A stretch of DNA of 64,000 nt. It comes from Nocardioides sp. SR21. GTDB lineage: Bacteria; Actinomycetota; Actinomycetes; Propionibacteriales; Nocardioidaceae. The stretch is taken from contig NZ_JAKWJR010000002.1 of assembly GCF_022761125.1 (NCBI RefSeq), forward strand, positions 1 through 64,000, in the 5' to 3' direction. This document shows positions 1 through 9,928 of the stretch, piece after piece (the first letter of the stretch is position 1; every line of letters starts with the position of its first letter). Made by a program: the position numbers and the translations under genes. The notes beneath the pieces were generated by a model, which was not told the origin of the DNA, ran no database searches, and saw nothing but the letters and a program-made list of their open reading frames with translations.

Positions 1-450
1 GGCGGCCTCGGCGGCGGCCTGCTCGCCTCCGGCCTCGCCGCGGGCGGCATCCGCCCCGGCGCCGTCACCCCGGTCGTCGCCTCGCCCGGCACCGCTGCGA
101 GCGGCGTGCGCGGCATCGGCGCCACGGGCCGCACCGGTGTCTCCGGTGCCCTCGGCGGCAAACCCGGCGGCTCGGCCGTCAGCCCCGGTGGCGGCACCTC
201 CACTGCCAACCGCGCCGCCTCGTCGCGCGCAGGCTCGTCGCGCGGGGGCGGCTCCGCCGCCGGTCGCGGCGGCCGGTCCGCTGGCGCTGCCGGAGGCGGC
301 GGACGGTCTGCTGGTGGTGCCGGAGGCGGCACGGCCGCGGGTCGCGCGGGCAACCGCAAGGACGACGACAAGCGCCGCAAGCGCGACCTCTTCGACGCCA
401 GCGAGGACTGGGTCGACGACGAGGACGCCGCTCCCAGCGTGCTCGACTGA
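1..450 (+). CDS. C-terminal part of a low-complexity Gly/Ala/Ser/Arg-rich protein (5' truncated by window)
   Basis: The frame is open from the first base to a TGA at 448-450, giving 149 residues of a longer protein. The visible part is almost entirely Gly, Ala, Ser, Arg and Thr with many GG and RGG steps, followed by a short basic stretch (KDDDKRRKRD) and an acidic tail ending in EDWVDDEDAAPSVLD. I recall similar W-acidic-P-VLD tails on large actinobacterial proteins found near WXG100/ESX genes, but no catalytic domain is visible here. The strong codon periodicity supports real coding. An internal ATG at 106 is not needed. Function is unknown; a surface or ESX-associated role is inference only. 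Confidence 0.6.
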   Translation, partial: GGLGGGLLASGLAAGGIRPGAVTPVVASPGTAASGVRGIGATGRTGVSGALGGKPGGSAVSPGGGTSTANRAASSRAGSSRGGGSAAGRGGRSAGAAGGGGRSAGGAGGGTAAGRAGNRKDDDKRRKRDLFDASEDWVDDEDAAPSVLD

Positions 451-535
451 CCTTCTCCACAGGGCAGTCCCGTGCGGTTTGAAGCCGTGATCCGGCCGGA
501 AGACTGACGTCACCGTTTCCATCTCGGGGGATCCG

Positions 536-1798
536 ATGTCACTGACCCAACGGCGTACGGCGAACGCGCACGACGAGCTCGTCGAGGAGCTCGACCAGCA
601 CGTGCGCGAGCTGGTGCGGCAGGAGGCGGTCGACCCGCAGCGAGACGCCGCTCTGGTGCGCCGCATCGCCGAGCACGTCGTCCGCGACCACGACGACCGC
701 AGCCTGACCGGTGCGGTCGCGCCGGTTCCCGACGTGGACTCGATGGTCGGCGAGCTGGTCGCGCGGGTGTCCGGGTTCGGTCCGCTGCAGCAGTTCCTCG
801 ACGACCCGGCCGTCGAGGAGATCTGGATCAACGACCCGAGCCGGGTCTTCGTCGCCCGGCACGGCCGTCACGAGCTCACGAACCTGGTGCTCACCAGCGC
901 GCAGGTGCAGGAGCTGGTCGAGCGGATGCTGAAGTCGAGCGGTCGCAGGATCGACCTCAGCCGGCCGTTCGTCGACGCGATGCTGCCCGAGGGGCACCGG
1001 CTGCACGTCGTGCTCGAGGGCATCAGCCGCGGCTTCTCGGCGGTGAACATCCGCAAGTTCGTGCTGCGCGCGGCACGACTCCCCGACCTGGTCGAGCTCG
1101 GCAGCCTGACGCCGTCCGCCGCCGCCTTCCTCGAGGCCTCGGTCCGCGCCGGCCTCAACATCCTGGTCGCCGGCGGGACCCAGGCAGGCAAGACCACGAT
1201 GCTCAACTGCCTGGCGGCCGCGATCCCCGGCGGTGAGCGGGTCGTGTCGGCCGAGGAGGTCTTCGAGCTGCGCTTCCCGCACCCGGACTGGGTGCCGCTG
1301 CAGACCCGGCAGGCCGGGCTCGAGGGGACCGGCGAGATCCGCCTCCGCGAGCTCGTGAAGGAGAGCCTGCGGATGCGGCCCAGCCGGATCATCGTGGGCG
1401 AGGTCCGCGCCGAGGAGTGCCTCGACCTGCTGCTCGCCCTGAACGCCGGCTTGCCCGGCATGTGCACGATCCACGCCAACTCCGCGCGCGAGGCCGTGGT
1501 GAAGATGTGCACGCTGCCGCTGCTGGCCGGCGAGAACATCTCCGCCCGGTTCGTCGTCCCCACCGTCGCGGCGAGCGTCGACCTCGTCGTCCACCTCGGC
1601 GTCGACGAGCACGGCGTCCGCCGGGTCAACGAGGTCGTGGGCGTCCCGGGCCGTGTCGAGAGCGACGTGATCGAGACCGAGCCGGTCTTCGAGCGCCGCG
1701 GCGGCGGGCTGCGCGCGACCGGCGGCCGGCCGCCGCACCCCGAGCGCTACGAGCGCGTGGGCCTCGACGTCCACCGGATCCTGGCCCAGGAACGCTGA
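536..1798 (+). CDS. tadA: Tad pilus / type II-IV secretion ATPase (TadA/CpaF family)
   Basis: A 420-residue cytoplasmic ATPase that would power assembly of a Flp/Tad pilus. An N-terminal helical region (about 1-85) precedes the secretion-ATPase core. Walker A is GGTQAGKT at residues 213-220, the Walker B/Asp-box region is RIIVGEVR at 284-291, and the His box TIHANSAREA starts at 311. This is the usual order and spacing in the CpaF family. The Walker A has Gln where Ser is common. The ATG lies just after a GGGG-type ribosome site. It opens a seven-gene operon and its TGA overlaps the next ATG by one base (TGATG). Confidence 0.93.
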   Translation: MSLTQRRTANAHDELVEELDQHVRELVRQEAVDPQRDAALVRRIAEHVVRDHDDRSLTGAVAPVPDVDSMVGELVARVSGFGPLQQFLDDPAVEEIWINDPSRVFVARHGRHELTNLVLTSAQVQELVERMLKSSGRRIDLSRPFVDAMLPEGHRLHVVLEGISRGFSAVNIRKFVLRAARLPDLVELGSLTPSAAAFLEASVRAGLNILVAGGTQAGKTTMLNCLAAAIPGGERVVSAEEVFELRFPHPDWVPLQTRQAGLEGTGEIRLRELVKESLRMRPSRIIVGEVRAEECLDLLLALNAGLPGMCTIHANSAREAVVKMCTLPLLAGENISARFVVPTVAASVDLVVHLGVDEHGVRRVNEVVGVPGRVESDVIETEPVFERRGGGLRATGGRPPHPERYERVGLDVHRILAQER

Positions 1799-2652
1799 TG
1801 GGCGCGCTCGTCGGGTTGGGCGTCGGCGTCGGGCTGATGCTCATCTGGAGCGCGTTCTTCCTGCCTCGCAGATCACCGGCGGAGCGCCGTACGGCGGGCC
1901 GCGCGACCCGGCTGCTGGCCCGGGCCGGGCTCGGGCAGGTGTCCGTGACCGGCTTCGTGATCCTGTGCGTGGTCTGCGGCCTGGTCGCGGGGCTCGCGCT
2001 GCAGGTCGTCTCGGGCACCCCGCCGGTCGCGATCGCGTTCGGCCTGATGGGCGCCTGGCTCCCGGTGGCGGTGGTGTCCGGCCGCGCCCGCCGTCGGCAG
2101 CGCGAGCTCGCCGAGGTCTGGCCGGAGGCGGTCGACAACCTCACGTCCGCCGTACGCGCCGGGATGTCGCTGCCGGACGCGCTGTCCGCGCTCGGCACGC
2201 GCGGGCCCGAGCCGTTGCGCGACGCGTTCGACCGGTTCGCGCTCGACTACCAGGTGACCGGACGGTTCGGGGAGAGTCTCGACCGGCTCAAGGACCGGCT
2301 CGCCGACCCGGTCGGCGACCGGGTGATCGAGGGGCTGCGGATCGCGCGCGAGGTCGGCGGGGGCGAGCTCGGGCGGCTGCTGCGCAACCTCTCGGCGTAC
2401 CTCCGCGACGACGCGCGCACCCGCTCCGAGCTCGAGGCCCGCCAGGCCTGGACGGTCAACGGCGCTCGTCTCGCCGTCGCCTCGCCGTGGCTGGTGCTGC
2501 TGTTCATGTCGTTCCAGTCCGACGTCATCCAGCGCTACGCCTCGGGCGCCGGCGTCGTCGTGCTCACCGTCGGTGCGGTCGCGTGCGTGGCGGCGTACCG
2601 GCTGATGATGCGGATCGGACGCCTGCCCACCGAGCGGCGGATCCTGTCGTGA
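1798..2652 (+). CDS. tadB: Tad pilus inner-membrane platform protein TadB (T2SSF domain)
   Basis: A 284-residue membrane protein beginning MGALVGLGVGVGLM. It has hydrophobic segments near residues 1-20, 45-90 and at the C terminus, around a soluble T2SS-F type domain with the characteristic WPEAVDNLTSAVRAG and REVGGGELGRLLRNL patterns. In Tad systems TadB pairs with TadC to form the platform driven by TadA. The start is fixed by the one-base overlap with tadA, and the end overlaps the GTG of the following gene by four bases, indicating translational coupling. The reading frame extends upstream inside tadA, but that part is a shadow. Confidence 0.9.
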   Translation: MGALVGLGVGVGLMLIWSAFFLPRRSPAERRTAGRATRLLARAGLGQVSVTGFVILCVVCGLVAGLALQVVSGTPPVAIAFGLMGAWLPVAVVSGRARRRQRELAEVWPEAVDNLTSAVRAGMSLPDALSALGTRGPEPLRDAFDRFALDYQVTGRFGESLDRLKDRLADPVGDRVIEGLRIAREVGGGELGRLLRNLSAYLRDDARTRSELEARQAWTVNGARLAVASPWLVLLFMSFQSDVIQRYASGAGVVVLTVGAVACVAAYRLMMRIGRLPTERRILS

Positions 2653-3566
2653 CGCCGATGCTGTGGGGAGCCACTCTCGGCGCGGTCCTCGCGGCCGGGC
2701 TGCTGCTCGTCGCGACCCGCGTGCGCGCGATGCGGCGTCCGCAGCTCGCGGTGCGGGTGCTGCCGTACGTGCGCGACCTGCCCCAGGTCGGCACCAACCC
2801 CGCGCTGCGTGCCGCGTCGGCGTCGCCGCGGTCCCTGCTGCGGATGGCGGGCGACACCGTCGAGCGCGTGCTCGGTGGCGCGACGTCGGTACGCCGCCGG
2901 CTGGAGCGCGCCGACATCGACAAGACCGTGCAGGAGTTCCGGGTCGAGCAGGTGCTCTGGGGAGTCGTCGGGTTCGCCGTGGCCGCGGCGGTCGGCGTGC
3001 TGCGGATGATCGGCGGCTCGGGCTCCGTGGCGGGCTCCCTGATGCTGTGCGCGATCGCGTTCGTGGTCGGCGTGCTGCTCCGCGACTCGCACCTCACCAG
3101 CCAGGTCCGCGCCCGCGAGCGGCGCATCCTGGCGGAGTTCCCGACCGTCGCCGAGCTGCTGGCGCTGGCGGTCGCCGCGGGGGAGAGCCCGGTCCTCGCG
3201 CTCGACCGCGTCGTACGACGCAGCGGCGGCGAGCTGTCGGTCGACCTGGCGCGCGTGCTCGCCGACATCCGCACCGGCGAACCGGTCGGCGCCGCCTTCG
3301 ACCGCCTCGCCGCGGCGACCGGCCTGCCGCTGGTCGCGCGGTTCGCCCAAGGCGTCGCGATCGCGGTCGAGCGAGGAACCCCACTCGCCGACGTACTGCA
3401 CGCCCAGGCGGCCGACGTCCGCGAGGCCAGCCGCCGCGAGCTCATCGAGACGGCCGCCCGCAAGGAGGTCTTCATGATGGTGCCGGTCGTGTTCCTCGTA
3501 CTCCCGATCACCGTCCTGTTCGCGTTCTGGCCCGGCGTGGTCGGTCTCAGCCTGACGACTCCCTAG
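2649..3566 (+). CDS. tadC: Tad pilus inner-membrane platform protein TadC (T2SSF domain)
   Basis: A 305-residue membrane protein starting at a GTG (VTPMLWGATLGAV) that overlaps the tadB stop as GTGA. The N terminus is a membrane segment; the middle has two more hydrophobic helices (WGVVGFAVAAAVG and MLCAIAFVVGVLL). The second half carries the T2SS-F signature (FPTVAELLALAVAAGESP, then RTGEPVGAAFDRLA) and a final hydrophobic helix. It is the expected partner of TadB. The stop is followed immediately by the AGGAGG ribosome site of the next gene, so the operon continues without a break. Confidence 0.9.
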   Translation: MTPMLWGATLGAVLAAGLLLVATRVRAMRRPQLAVRVLPYVRDLPQVGTNPALRAASASPRSLLRMAGDTVERVLGGATSVRRRLERADIDKTVQEFRVEQVLWGVVGFAVAAAVGVLRMIGGSGSVAGSLMLCAIAFVVGVLLRDSHLTSQVRARERRILAEFPTVAELLALAVAAGESPVLALDRVVRRSGGELSVDLARVLADIRTGEPVGAAFDRLAAATGLPLVARFAQGVAIAVERGTPLADVLHAQAADVREASRRELIETAARKEVFMMVPVVFLVLPITVLFAFWPGVVGLSLTTP

Positions 3567-3574
3567 GAGGAGCA

Positions 3575-3769
3575 ATGGAACACATGTCGACGACCCTGAC
3601 GAGGCTCTACCTCGCCCTGACCGCGCCCCGGCCGCGCGACGAGCGAGGTGACGTGCCTGGCTGGGTGATGATCACGGTGATGACGGCGGGCCTGGTCGTC
3701 GCGATCACGATGGTCGCGAAGCCGCAGCTGCAGTCGATGCTCAGCAGTGCGCTCGACCAGGTGAAGTAG
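3575..3769 (+). CDS. Tiny Flp-pilin-like membrane protein
   Basis: A 64-residue protein in the position where Tad operons carry the Flp major pilin. It has the strongest ribosome site of the operon (AGGAGG at 3564-3569), as expected for a structural subunit. The layout is a short charged N terminus, ERGD, then a single hydrophobic helix (MITVMTAGLVVAITMV) and a short tail, like Flp pilins. Unlike classical Flp pilins, the residue five after the Gly is not Glu: the sequence reads G-DVPGW. It is therefore a pilin candidate by size, context and topology, not by motif. The stop TAG overlaps the next GTG. Confidence 0.7.
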   Translation: MEHMSTTLTRLYLALTAPRPRDERGDVPGWVMITVMTAGLVVAITMVAKPQLQSMLSSALDQVK

Positions 3770-4155
3770 TGCCCCGCCCGCGGGGCGAGCGCGGGTCCGC
3801 GGTCGTGGACTTCGTGCTGGTCCTGGTCGTGCTGGTGCCGATCTTCCTCGGCATCCTCCAGGTCGCGCTGGTGCTGCTGGTCCGCAACACCCTGGCGTCC
3901 GCCGCGTCGGAAGGCGCGCGGTACGCCGCCACCCTGGACCGCGGCCCCGGTGACGGTGAGGCGCGCACCCGCCACCAGATCGACGGCGCGATCTCGGGGC
4001 AGTACGCCGACGACGTCACCGCCCGCCCGGCGACCGTCAGCGGTGCTCCAGGCATCGAGGTCGTCGTCCACGCGACCGTCCCGGCGCTCGGCCTCTTCGG
4101 CCCGGGCGTCGAGCTGACGGTCACCGGCCGCGCGGTGGAGGAGCAGCGGCCGTGA
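3769..4155 (+). CDS. TadE-like minor pilin / pilus assembly protein
   Basis: A 128-residue protein with a GTG start overlapping the preceding stop by one base. The N-terminal RGERGSAVVDFVLVLVVLVP resembles a prepilin cleavage site followed by a hydrophobic helix, with Asp in place of the usual Glu at position five after Gly. The next stretch (RNTLASAASEGARYAA) is typical of TadE proteins. The remainder is a small extracytoplasmic domain ending in AVEEQRP. TadE and TadF proteins are minor pseudopilins of the Tad system. The end overlaps the next gene by four bases (GTGA). Confidence 0.85.
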   Translation: MPRPRGERGSAVVDFVLVLVVLVPIFLGILQVALVLLVRNTLASAASEGARYAATLDRGPGDGEARTRHQIDGAISGQYADDVTARPATVSGAPGIEVVVHATVPALGLFGPGVELTVTGRAVEEQRP

Positions 4156-4619
4156 GGAGTCGGCGGGGCGAGGAGGGGAGCGCGTTGGTCGAGCTCACCT
4201 GGCTCGGCATCCTGCTGCTGATCCCGCTGCTCTGGATCATCCTGTCGGTCTTCGAGGTGCAGCGCGGCGCGTTCGCGGTCAGCGGCGCCGCCCGCGCGGC
4301 CGGCCGGGCCTACGCGCTCGCCCCCACCGACGCCGAGGGCCGGCAGCGCGCGGAGGCAGCCGCCCGGCAGGCACTGGCCGACCAGGGCATCGACGACGCA
4401 CCTCTCGACGTACGCATCACGTGCACGCCGTACCCCCACGACTGCCACAGCGGCACGTCGGTCATCACGGTCGTGATCTGCTCGCGCGTCGACCTGCCGC
4501 TGCTGCCGGCCTTCCTGGGCGGCAACGCCCCGAGCTTCGCGCTCGACTCGACGCACACGGTGCCGATCGGTCAGTTTCAAGAAGTGCAGAGCCAGGAGGT
4601 CGACCGTGCGGCGCCGTGA
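4152..4619 (+). CDS. TadE/TadF-like minor pilin
   Basis: A 155-residue protein, GTG start, four-base overlap with the gene before. The N terminus EEGSALVELTWLGILLLIPL has a good pseudopilin layout: Gly, then Glu five residues later, then a long hydrophobic helix. GAARAAGRAYALAP follows, as in TadE/F families. The C-terminal domain contains two nearby Cys (residues about 97 and 102, in TCTPYPHDC) that could form a disulfide outside the membrane. Its end overlaps the next gene by 14 bases. Confidence 0.82.
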   Translation: MRSRRGEEGSALVELTWLGILLLIPLLWIILSVFEVQRGAFAVSGAARAAGRAYALAPTDAEGRQRAEAAARQALADQGIDDAPLDVRITCTPYPHDCHSGTSVITVVICSRVDLPLLPAFLGGNAPSFALDSTHTVPIGQFQEVQSQEVDRAAP

Positions 4620-5049
4620 CGAGGGCGGCCAGGCGACGGTGATGATCGTCGGCTTCGCGTTCGTGCTCCTGATGGCGATCGCCATGGTCGTCGACGCCTC
4701 GGCCGCCTACCTGCAGCGCCAGGGCCTCGACACCGTCGCCGACGGCGCCGCGCTGCGTGGCGCCGACCTCGGCGCCACCGGCCGCGAGGTCTACACCGGC
4801 GGCGTCCCCGAGGGCCGCCTCGACCTCACCTCCGGCGCCGTCCGTGCCGCGGTGCACGAGTACCTCGTCTCGTCCGGTGCGTACGCCGAGTACCCCGGCC
4901 TCTCCTTCGACGTCTCGGTCGACCGCGCCTCGTCGAGCGTGACCGTGCGGGTGCGCGCGCCGCTCGACCTCCCGCTCACCGTCCCCGGCTCGCCGGAGGT
5001 CGCGACGATCGGCGCTAGCGGATCCGCAGTCGTCGTCGCTGAGCGATGA
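4606..5049 (+). CDS. TadG-like pilus assembly protein
   Basis: A 147-residue protein, GTG start at 4606 inside the end of the preceding gene. The N terminus (RRRDEGGQATVMIVGFAFVLLMAIAMVVDASAAYL) matches the TadG N-terminal region: EGGQ before a hydrophobic helix, then VDASAAYLQRQGLDTVADGAALRGA. The rest is a short periplasmic/extracellular domain. It is much shorter than full TadG proteins, which carry a von Willebrand-type domain, so it is a reduced member. It closes the pilus operon; the next gene starts 64 bases later. Confidence 0.8.
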   Translation: MRRRDEGGQATVMIVGFAFVLLMAIAMVVDASAAYLQRQGLDTVADGAALRGADLGATGREVYTGGVPEGRLDLTSGAVRAAVHEYLVSSGAYAEYPGLSFDVSVDRASSSVTVRVRAPLDLPLTVPGSPEVATIGASGSAVVVAER

Positions 5050-5112
5050 AGGCATCGTTGAGAAGGTCACACTCAGTGGCCCCGGGCGGGGTACCTCCCT
5101 ATCGTGCGCTCT

Positions 5113-6762
5113 ATGACTGACCACGCCGGGCTGGAAGAGCCCGCGGAGCTGGAGCCTGCGCAGGGCTCGCTCGACCTGGCGTCCCCCGGGGACACCTGGA
5201 CCTCCGCCGACTGGGAGTCGCAGGCGGCCGCGGTGCTGCGCAAGGCGCGGCGGATGACCGACGAGGACCCGGACGACCTGGTCTGGAAGAAGCTCACGCG
5301 GACGACGCTCGACGGCATCGCCGTCACGCCGCTCGGGACCGCCGCGCTGCTGGACGGTCTCGAGACCTCCGGTCGTCCCACGCGCTCGGGCGACTGGGAC
5401 ATCCGGGCGCAGGTCACGACCAACGAGGAGGCGCTGACCGACCTCGACGGGGGCGTCACCTCGCTCTGGCTCCGCGGCGACGCGGACCTCGCCGGGCTGC
5501 TCGAGGGCGTGCTCCTCGACCTGGCGCCGGTCGTGCTCGACGGGCAGGACCCCGCGGCCTTCCTCGCGTACGCCGAGGGCCGCGAGCTGCACCCCGAGAC
5601 CAACCTCGGCGTCCCGGCGGCCGCCGCGACCGCCGACCTCGCCCAGCAGGCGAAGGAGCGGGGAGTCCGCGCGTTCGTCGTCGACGCGAGTGCGATCCAC
5701 GACCAGGGCAGCAGCGACGTCCAGGAGCTCGCCTGGTCGATGGCCGCGGGCGCGGCGTACCTCCGCACCCTCACCCAGGCCGGCGTCAGCGTCGACGACG
5801 CCGCCGCCCTGGTGGAGTTCCGCTACGCCGCGACCGACGAGCAGTTCGCCACGATCGCCAAGCTGCGCGCGGCTCGCCGGCTCTGGACCCGGGTGCTCGA
5901 GCTGTCGGGGGTCGCGACGGGCTCGACCACCGGGGCGATGAAGCTGCACGCGGTCACCAGCCGGCCGATGATGACGAAGTACGACCCGTGGGTGAACATG
6001 CTGCGCACCACGGTCGCGGCGTTCGCCGCCGGCGTCGGGGGAGCCGACAGCGTCACCGTGCTGCCGTTCGACAGCCCGCTCGGCCGCCCCGACGGCTTCG
6101 GGCGCCGGATCGCGCGCAACACCAGCCACCTGCTCATCGACGAGGCACACGTCGCCCACGTGGCCGACCCGGCCGGTGGCTCGTACGCCGTCGAGAAGCT
6201 CACCGACGACCTGGCCCGCGCGGCCTGGGTGACGTTCGGCCGCCTCGACGACGCGCCCGATCCTGGGGCAGCCCTCGCCGCCGAGATCGCCGAGACCGTC
6301 GCCAAGCGCGAGGCCGAGATCGCCACCCGCAAGCGGCCGATCACCGGCCTCACCGAGTTCCCGAACCTCGGCGAGACGCTGCCCGACCGCGAGGGTGAGC
6401 CGGACCCGGTACGCCGCTACGGCGCCAGCTTCGAGGCGCTGCGCGACACGCCTCCTGCCACCCCGGTCCACCTCGCCACGATCGGCACGGTCGCGCAGCA
6501 CACCGCCCGCGCGACGTTCGCGACCAACCTGCTCGCGGCCGGCGGCATCGCCGTGACCACGGAGCCCGGCCGCGTCGCCTGCGTGGCCGGCACCGATGCC
6601 GCATACGACGAGCAGGGCGCCGAGGTCGCCGCCGAGCTGCGCGCGAACGGCGCCGAGTGGGTCATCGTCGCGGGCAAGCCGCGCGACTGGGCCGACGACA
6701 GCTGCGCCATGGGCGTGGACGCCCTCGACTTCCTGACCCGCACGAGGGAGAAGCTCGCATGA
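5113..6762 (+). CDS. mutA: Methylmalonyl-CoA mutase small (beta) subunit
   Basis: A 549-residue protein, the non-catalytic partner of MutB in the cobalamin-dependent interconversion of methylmalonyl-CoA and succinyl-CoA. It has the mutase barrel fold ([47 protein letters not shown]) and a C-terminal Rossmann-like domain that lacks the DxHxxG cobalamin motif, as expected for MutA. I chose the ATG at 5113; an in-frame GTG at 5104 would add three residues, and no clear ribosome site favours either. Its TGA overlaps the mutB ATG by four bases, so the two subunits are translationally coupled. Confidence 0.93.
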   Translation: MTDHAGLEEPAELEPAQGSLDLASPGDTWTSADWESQAAAVLRKARRMTDEDPDDLVWKKLTRTTLDGIAVTPLGTAALLDGLETSGRPTRSGDWDIRAQVTTNEEALTDLDGGVTSLWLRGDADLAGLLEGVLLDLAPVVLDGQDPAAFLAYAEGRELHPETNLGVPAAAATADLAQQAKERGVRAFVVDASAIHDQGSSDVQELAWSMAAGAAYLRTLTQAGVSVDDAAALVEFRYAATDEQFATIAKLRAARRLWTRVLELSGVATGSTTGAMKLHAVTSRPMMTKYDPWVNMLRTTVAAFAAGVGGADSVTVLPFDSPLGRPDGFGRRIARNTSHLLIDEAHVAHVADPAGGSYAVEKLTDDLARAAWVTFGRLDDAPDPGAALAAEIAETVAKREAEIATRKRPITGLTEFPNLGETLPDREGEPDPVRRYGASFEALRDTPPATPVHLATIGTVAQHTARATFATNLLAAGGIAVTTEPGRVACVAGTDAAYDEQGAEVAAELRANGAEWVIVAGKPRDWADDSCAMGVDALDFLTRTREKLA

Positions 6763-8861
6763 CCGTCCCGAAGAGCTTCAGCGCCGAGCCGTGGATGTCC
6801 CCGGAGGGCATCGAGATCAAGCCGTCGTACGGCCCCGAGGACATCGCCGGCCTCGACGCGCTCGACACGCTGCCCGGCCTGAGCCCGTTCCTGCGCGGGC
6901 CCTATCCGACGATGTACACGACCCAGCCGTGGACGATCCGGCAGTACGCCGGCTTCTCCACCGCCGAGGAGTCCAACGCGTTCTACCGCCGCAACCTCGC
7001 CGCCGGCCAGAAGGGCCTCAGCGTCGCGTTCGACCTGGCGACGCACCGCGGCTACGACTCCGACCACCCGCGGGTGCGCGGCGACGTCGGCATGGCGGGC
7101 GTGGCGATCGACTCGATCTACGACGCGCGCCAGCTGTTCGACGGCATCCCGCTCGACCAGATGTCGGTGTCGATGACGATGAACGGCGCCGTGCTGCCCG
7201 TGCTCGCGCTCTACATCGCGGCGGCCGAGGAGCAGGGGGTGAAGCCGGAGCAGCTCGCGGGGACCATCCAGAACGACATCCTCAAGGAGTTCATGGTCCG
7301 CAACACCTACATCTACCCGCCGGCGCCGAGCATGCGGATCATCTCCGACATCTTCAGCTACACCGCCGAGAAGATGCCGCGCTTCAACTCGATCTCCATC
7401 TCCGGCTACCACATCCAGGAGGCCGGTGCGACGGCCGACCTGGAGCTGGCGTACACGCTCGCCGACGGCGTCGAGTACATCCGCGCGGGCCTCGCGACCG
7501 GCATGACCATCGACCAGTTCGCGCCGCGGCTGTCGTTCTTCTGGGCGATCGGCATGAACTTCTTCATGGAGGTCGCGAAGATGCGCGCGGCCCGGGCGCT
7601 GTGGGCGCGGCTGGTGCGCCAGTTCGACCCGCAGAACCCGAAGTCGCTCAGCCTGCGCACCCACTCGCAGACCAGCGGCTGGTCGCTCACCGCGCAGGAC
7701 GTGTTCAACAACGTCGGCCGCACCTGCATCGAGGCGATGGCCTCGACGCAGGGCCACACCCAGAGCCTGCACACCAACGCCCTCGACGAGGCGATCGCGC
7801 TGCCGACCGACTTCTCGGCCCGGATCGCGCGCAACACCCAGCTGCTGCTGCAGCAGGAGAGCGGTACGACGGGCACGATCGACCCCTGGGCCGGCAGCTA
7901 CTACGTCGAGCGCCTGACCCACGATCTCGCCGAGCGCGCCTGGGCGCACATCCTCGAGGCCGAGCGGGCCGGCGGCATGGCGGCCGCCATCGAGCAGGGC
8001 ATCCCGAAGCTCCGCATCGAGGAGGCCGCCGCGCGCACCCAGGCCCGGATCGACTCCGGCGCCCAGAAGGTGATCGGCGTCAACACCTACCGGCTCGCGG
8101 CCGAGGACAAGCTCGACGTGCTCAAGGTCGACAACGACGACGTCTACCGCCAGCAGCTCGCCAAGCTCGAGCGGCTGCGCGCCGAGCGCAACGACGACGA
8201 CGTACGACACTCGCTCGAGGCGCTGACCAACGCGGCCGAGCGCAACGACGGCAACCTGCTGGCGCTGTCGGTCGACGCGGCCCGCAACAAGGCGACCGTC
8301 GGGGAGATCTCCGACGCGCTGGAGAAGGTGTACGGGCGGCACCAGGCCGTGATCCGTACGATCAGCGGCGTGTTCCGTGACGAGTCGACCGAGTCCGGCA
8401 GCACCGTCGTGCAGCAGGTCCTCGCCGCGACCGACGAGTTCGAGGAGGCCGAGGGACGGCGCCCGCGCATCCTGGTCGCGAAGATGGGCCAGGACGGCCA
8501 CGACCGCGGCCAGAAGGTCGTGGTGAGCGCGTTCGCCGACATGGGCTTCGACGTCGACGTGGGGCCGCTGTTCTCCACGCCCGAGGAGGTCGCCCAGCAG
8601 GCGATCGACGCGGACGTGCACATCGTGGGCGTCTCGTCGCTCGCGGCCGGTCACCTCACGCTGCTGCCCGCGCTGAAGAACGCGCTGGCCGAGCAGGGCC
8701 GTGCGGACATCATGGTCGTGATCGGCGGGGTCATCCCGCCCGACGACGTGCCCACGCTGACGGAGATGGGCGCGGCCGCGGTGTTCCTGCCGGGCACGGT
8801 CATCGCCGAGTCCGCCCTCGACCTGCTGGCCCGGCTGCGCGAGCAGCTGGGACATGCCTGA
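6759..8861 (+). CDS. mutB: Methylmalonyl-CoA mutase large (alpha) subunit
   Basis: A 700-residue catalytic subunit. The substrate barrel occupies roughly residues 1-540 ([19 protein letters not shown] near 45, [20 protein letters not shown] near 80, [12 protein letters not shown] near 305). The C-terminal B12-binding domain has the DxHxxG motif as DGHDRG at 579-584, whose His would be the lower cobalt ligand. The length is slightly under the 730 residues usual for the family, with a shorter N terminus. It works with MutA in propionate, odd-chain fatty acid and branched amino acid metabolism. The ATG overlaps the mutA stop (ATGA), and the end overlaps meaB by eight bases. Confidence 0.97.
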   Translation: MTVPKSFSAEPWMSPEGIEIKPSYGPEDIAGLDALDTLPGLSPFLRGPYPTMYTTQPWTIRQYAGFSTAEESNAFYRRNLAAGQKGLSVAFDLATHRGYDSDHPRVRGDVGMAGVAIDSIYDARQLFDGIPLDQMSVSMTMNGAVLPVLALYIAAAEEQGVKPEQLAGTIQNDILKEFMVRNTYIYPPAPSMRIISDIFSYTAEKMPRFNSISISGYHIQEAGATADLELAYTLADGVEYIRAGLATGMTIDQFAPRLSFFWAIGMNFFMEVAKMRAARALWARLVRQFDPQNPKSLSLRTHSQTSGWSLTAQDVFNNVGRTCIEAMASTQGHTQSLHTNALDEAIALPTDFSARIARNTQLLLQQESGTTGTIDPWAGSYYVERLTHDLAERAWAHILEAERAGGMAAAIEQGIPKLRIEEAAARTQARIDSGAQKVIGVNTYRLAAEDKLDVLKVDNDDVYRQQLAKLERLRAERNDDDVRHSLEALTNAAERNDGNLLALSVDAARNKATVGEISDALEKVYGRHQAVIRTISGVFRDESTESGSTVVQQVLAATDEFEEAEGRRPRILVAKMGQDGHDRGQKVVVSAFADMGFDVDVGPLFSTPEEVAQQAIDADVHIVGVSSLAAGHLTLLPALKNALAEQGRADIMVVIGGVIPPDDVPTLTEMGAAAVFLPGTVIAESALDLLARLREQLGHA

Positions 8862-9822
8862 CGTAGCGGCCCTCCTCGAGGGCATCCGCGCCGGGAACCG
8901 CGCTGCGGTCTCGCAGGCGATCACCCTGGTCGAGTCGACCAGCCCGCGGCATCGCCAGCAGGCACGGGAGCTGCTCACCGAGCTGCCCCCGGCCACGGCA
9001 TCGACGCGGGTCGGCATCTCCGGCGTGCCAGGCGTCGGGAAGTCGACGTTCATCGAGGCGCTCGGCTCCCGGCTGACCGCGGCCGGTCACCGGGTCGGCG
9101 TGCTCGCGGTCGACCCGTCGAGCGTGCGGACCGGCGGCTCGGTCCTCGGCGACAAGACCCGGATGGCGCGCCTGGCCACCGACCCGCACGCCTACATCCG
9201 CCCCTCGCCGAGCGCCGGCACCCTCGGCGGCGTCGCCCGCGCGACCGTGCAGGCGATGGCGGTCCTCGAGGCGGCGGCGTACGACGTCGTGCTGGTCGAG
9301 ACGGTCGGCGTCGGCCAGTCCGAGGTGACCGTCGCGGGCATGGTCGACACCTTCCTGTTCCTCACGCTGGCGCGCACCGGCGACCAGCTGCAGGGCATCA
9401 AGAAGGGCATCCTCGAGATCGCCGACGTGATCGCGGTGAACAAGGCCGACGGGGACCGTCAGCAGGAGGCCCGCGCGGCCGCGCGGGACCTGGCCGGCGC
9501 GCTGCGGCTGGTACGCGGCAAGCAGGAGTGGGCGCCGCCGGTGGTCACCTGCTCCGCGCTCGAGGGCACCGGCGTCGACGACGTGTGGGACCGGATCGGC
9601 GAGCACCGCGCGCACCTCGGCGCCGACGGCGTCGCCGACAAGCGCGCCCGCCAGCAGCTCGACTTCACCTGGGCGCTGGTGCGCGACGAGCTCGACCAGC
9701 GACTGCGGCACTCCGAGGGCGTCAAGGCGATCCGCGCCGAGCTGCGCGACGCGGTGCTCTCCGGCGAGCTGCCCGCGACCCTGGCGGCCGACCGGATCAT
9801 CGCGGCGTACGACCAGCGCTGA
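8854..9822 (+). CDS. meaB: Methylmalonyl-CoA mutase-associated GTPase MeaB
   Basis: A 322-residue G3E-family GTPase, the chaperone that protects methylmalonyl-CoA mutase and gates cobalamin loading. The P-loop is GVPGVGKS at 57-64, followed by [19 protein letters not shown], which is characteristic of the MeaB/ArgK family, then ETVGVGQSE (switch II) and NKAD for guanine recognition. The start lies inside the last codons of mutB. No methylmalonyl-CoA epimerase gene is in the window. The C-terminal helical arm (about 265-322) is the dimerisation region in the family. Confidence 0.95.
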   Translation: MPDVAALLEGIRAGNRAAVSQAITLVESTSPRHRQQARELLTELPPATASTRVGISGVPGVGKSTFIEALGSRLTAAGHRVGVLAVDPSSVRTGGSVLGDKTRMARLATDPHAYIRPSPSAGTLGGVARATVQAMAVLEAAAYDVVLVETVGVGQSEVTVAGMVDTFLFLTLARTGDQLQGIKKGILEIADVIAVNKADGDRQQEARAAARDLAGALRLVRGKQEWAPPVVTCSALEGTGVDDVWDRIGEHRAHLGADGVADKRARQQLDFTWALVRDELDQRLRHSEGVKAIRAELRDAVLSGELPATLAADRIIAAYDQR

Positions 9823-9928
9823 CGGGTGAGTGGTCTAGGCGTCCCAACGGTTCGGGACACCGATCCCATGCGGCCGGGACACCGGGACGAGCACACTGAC
9901 GCACATCGATTCCAGCAACGGAGGAAAC

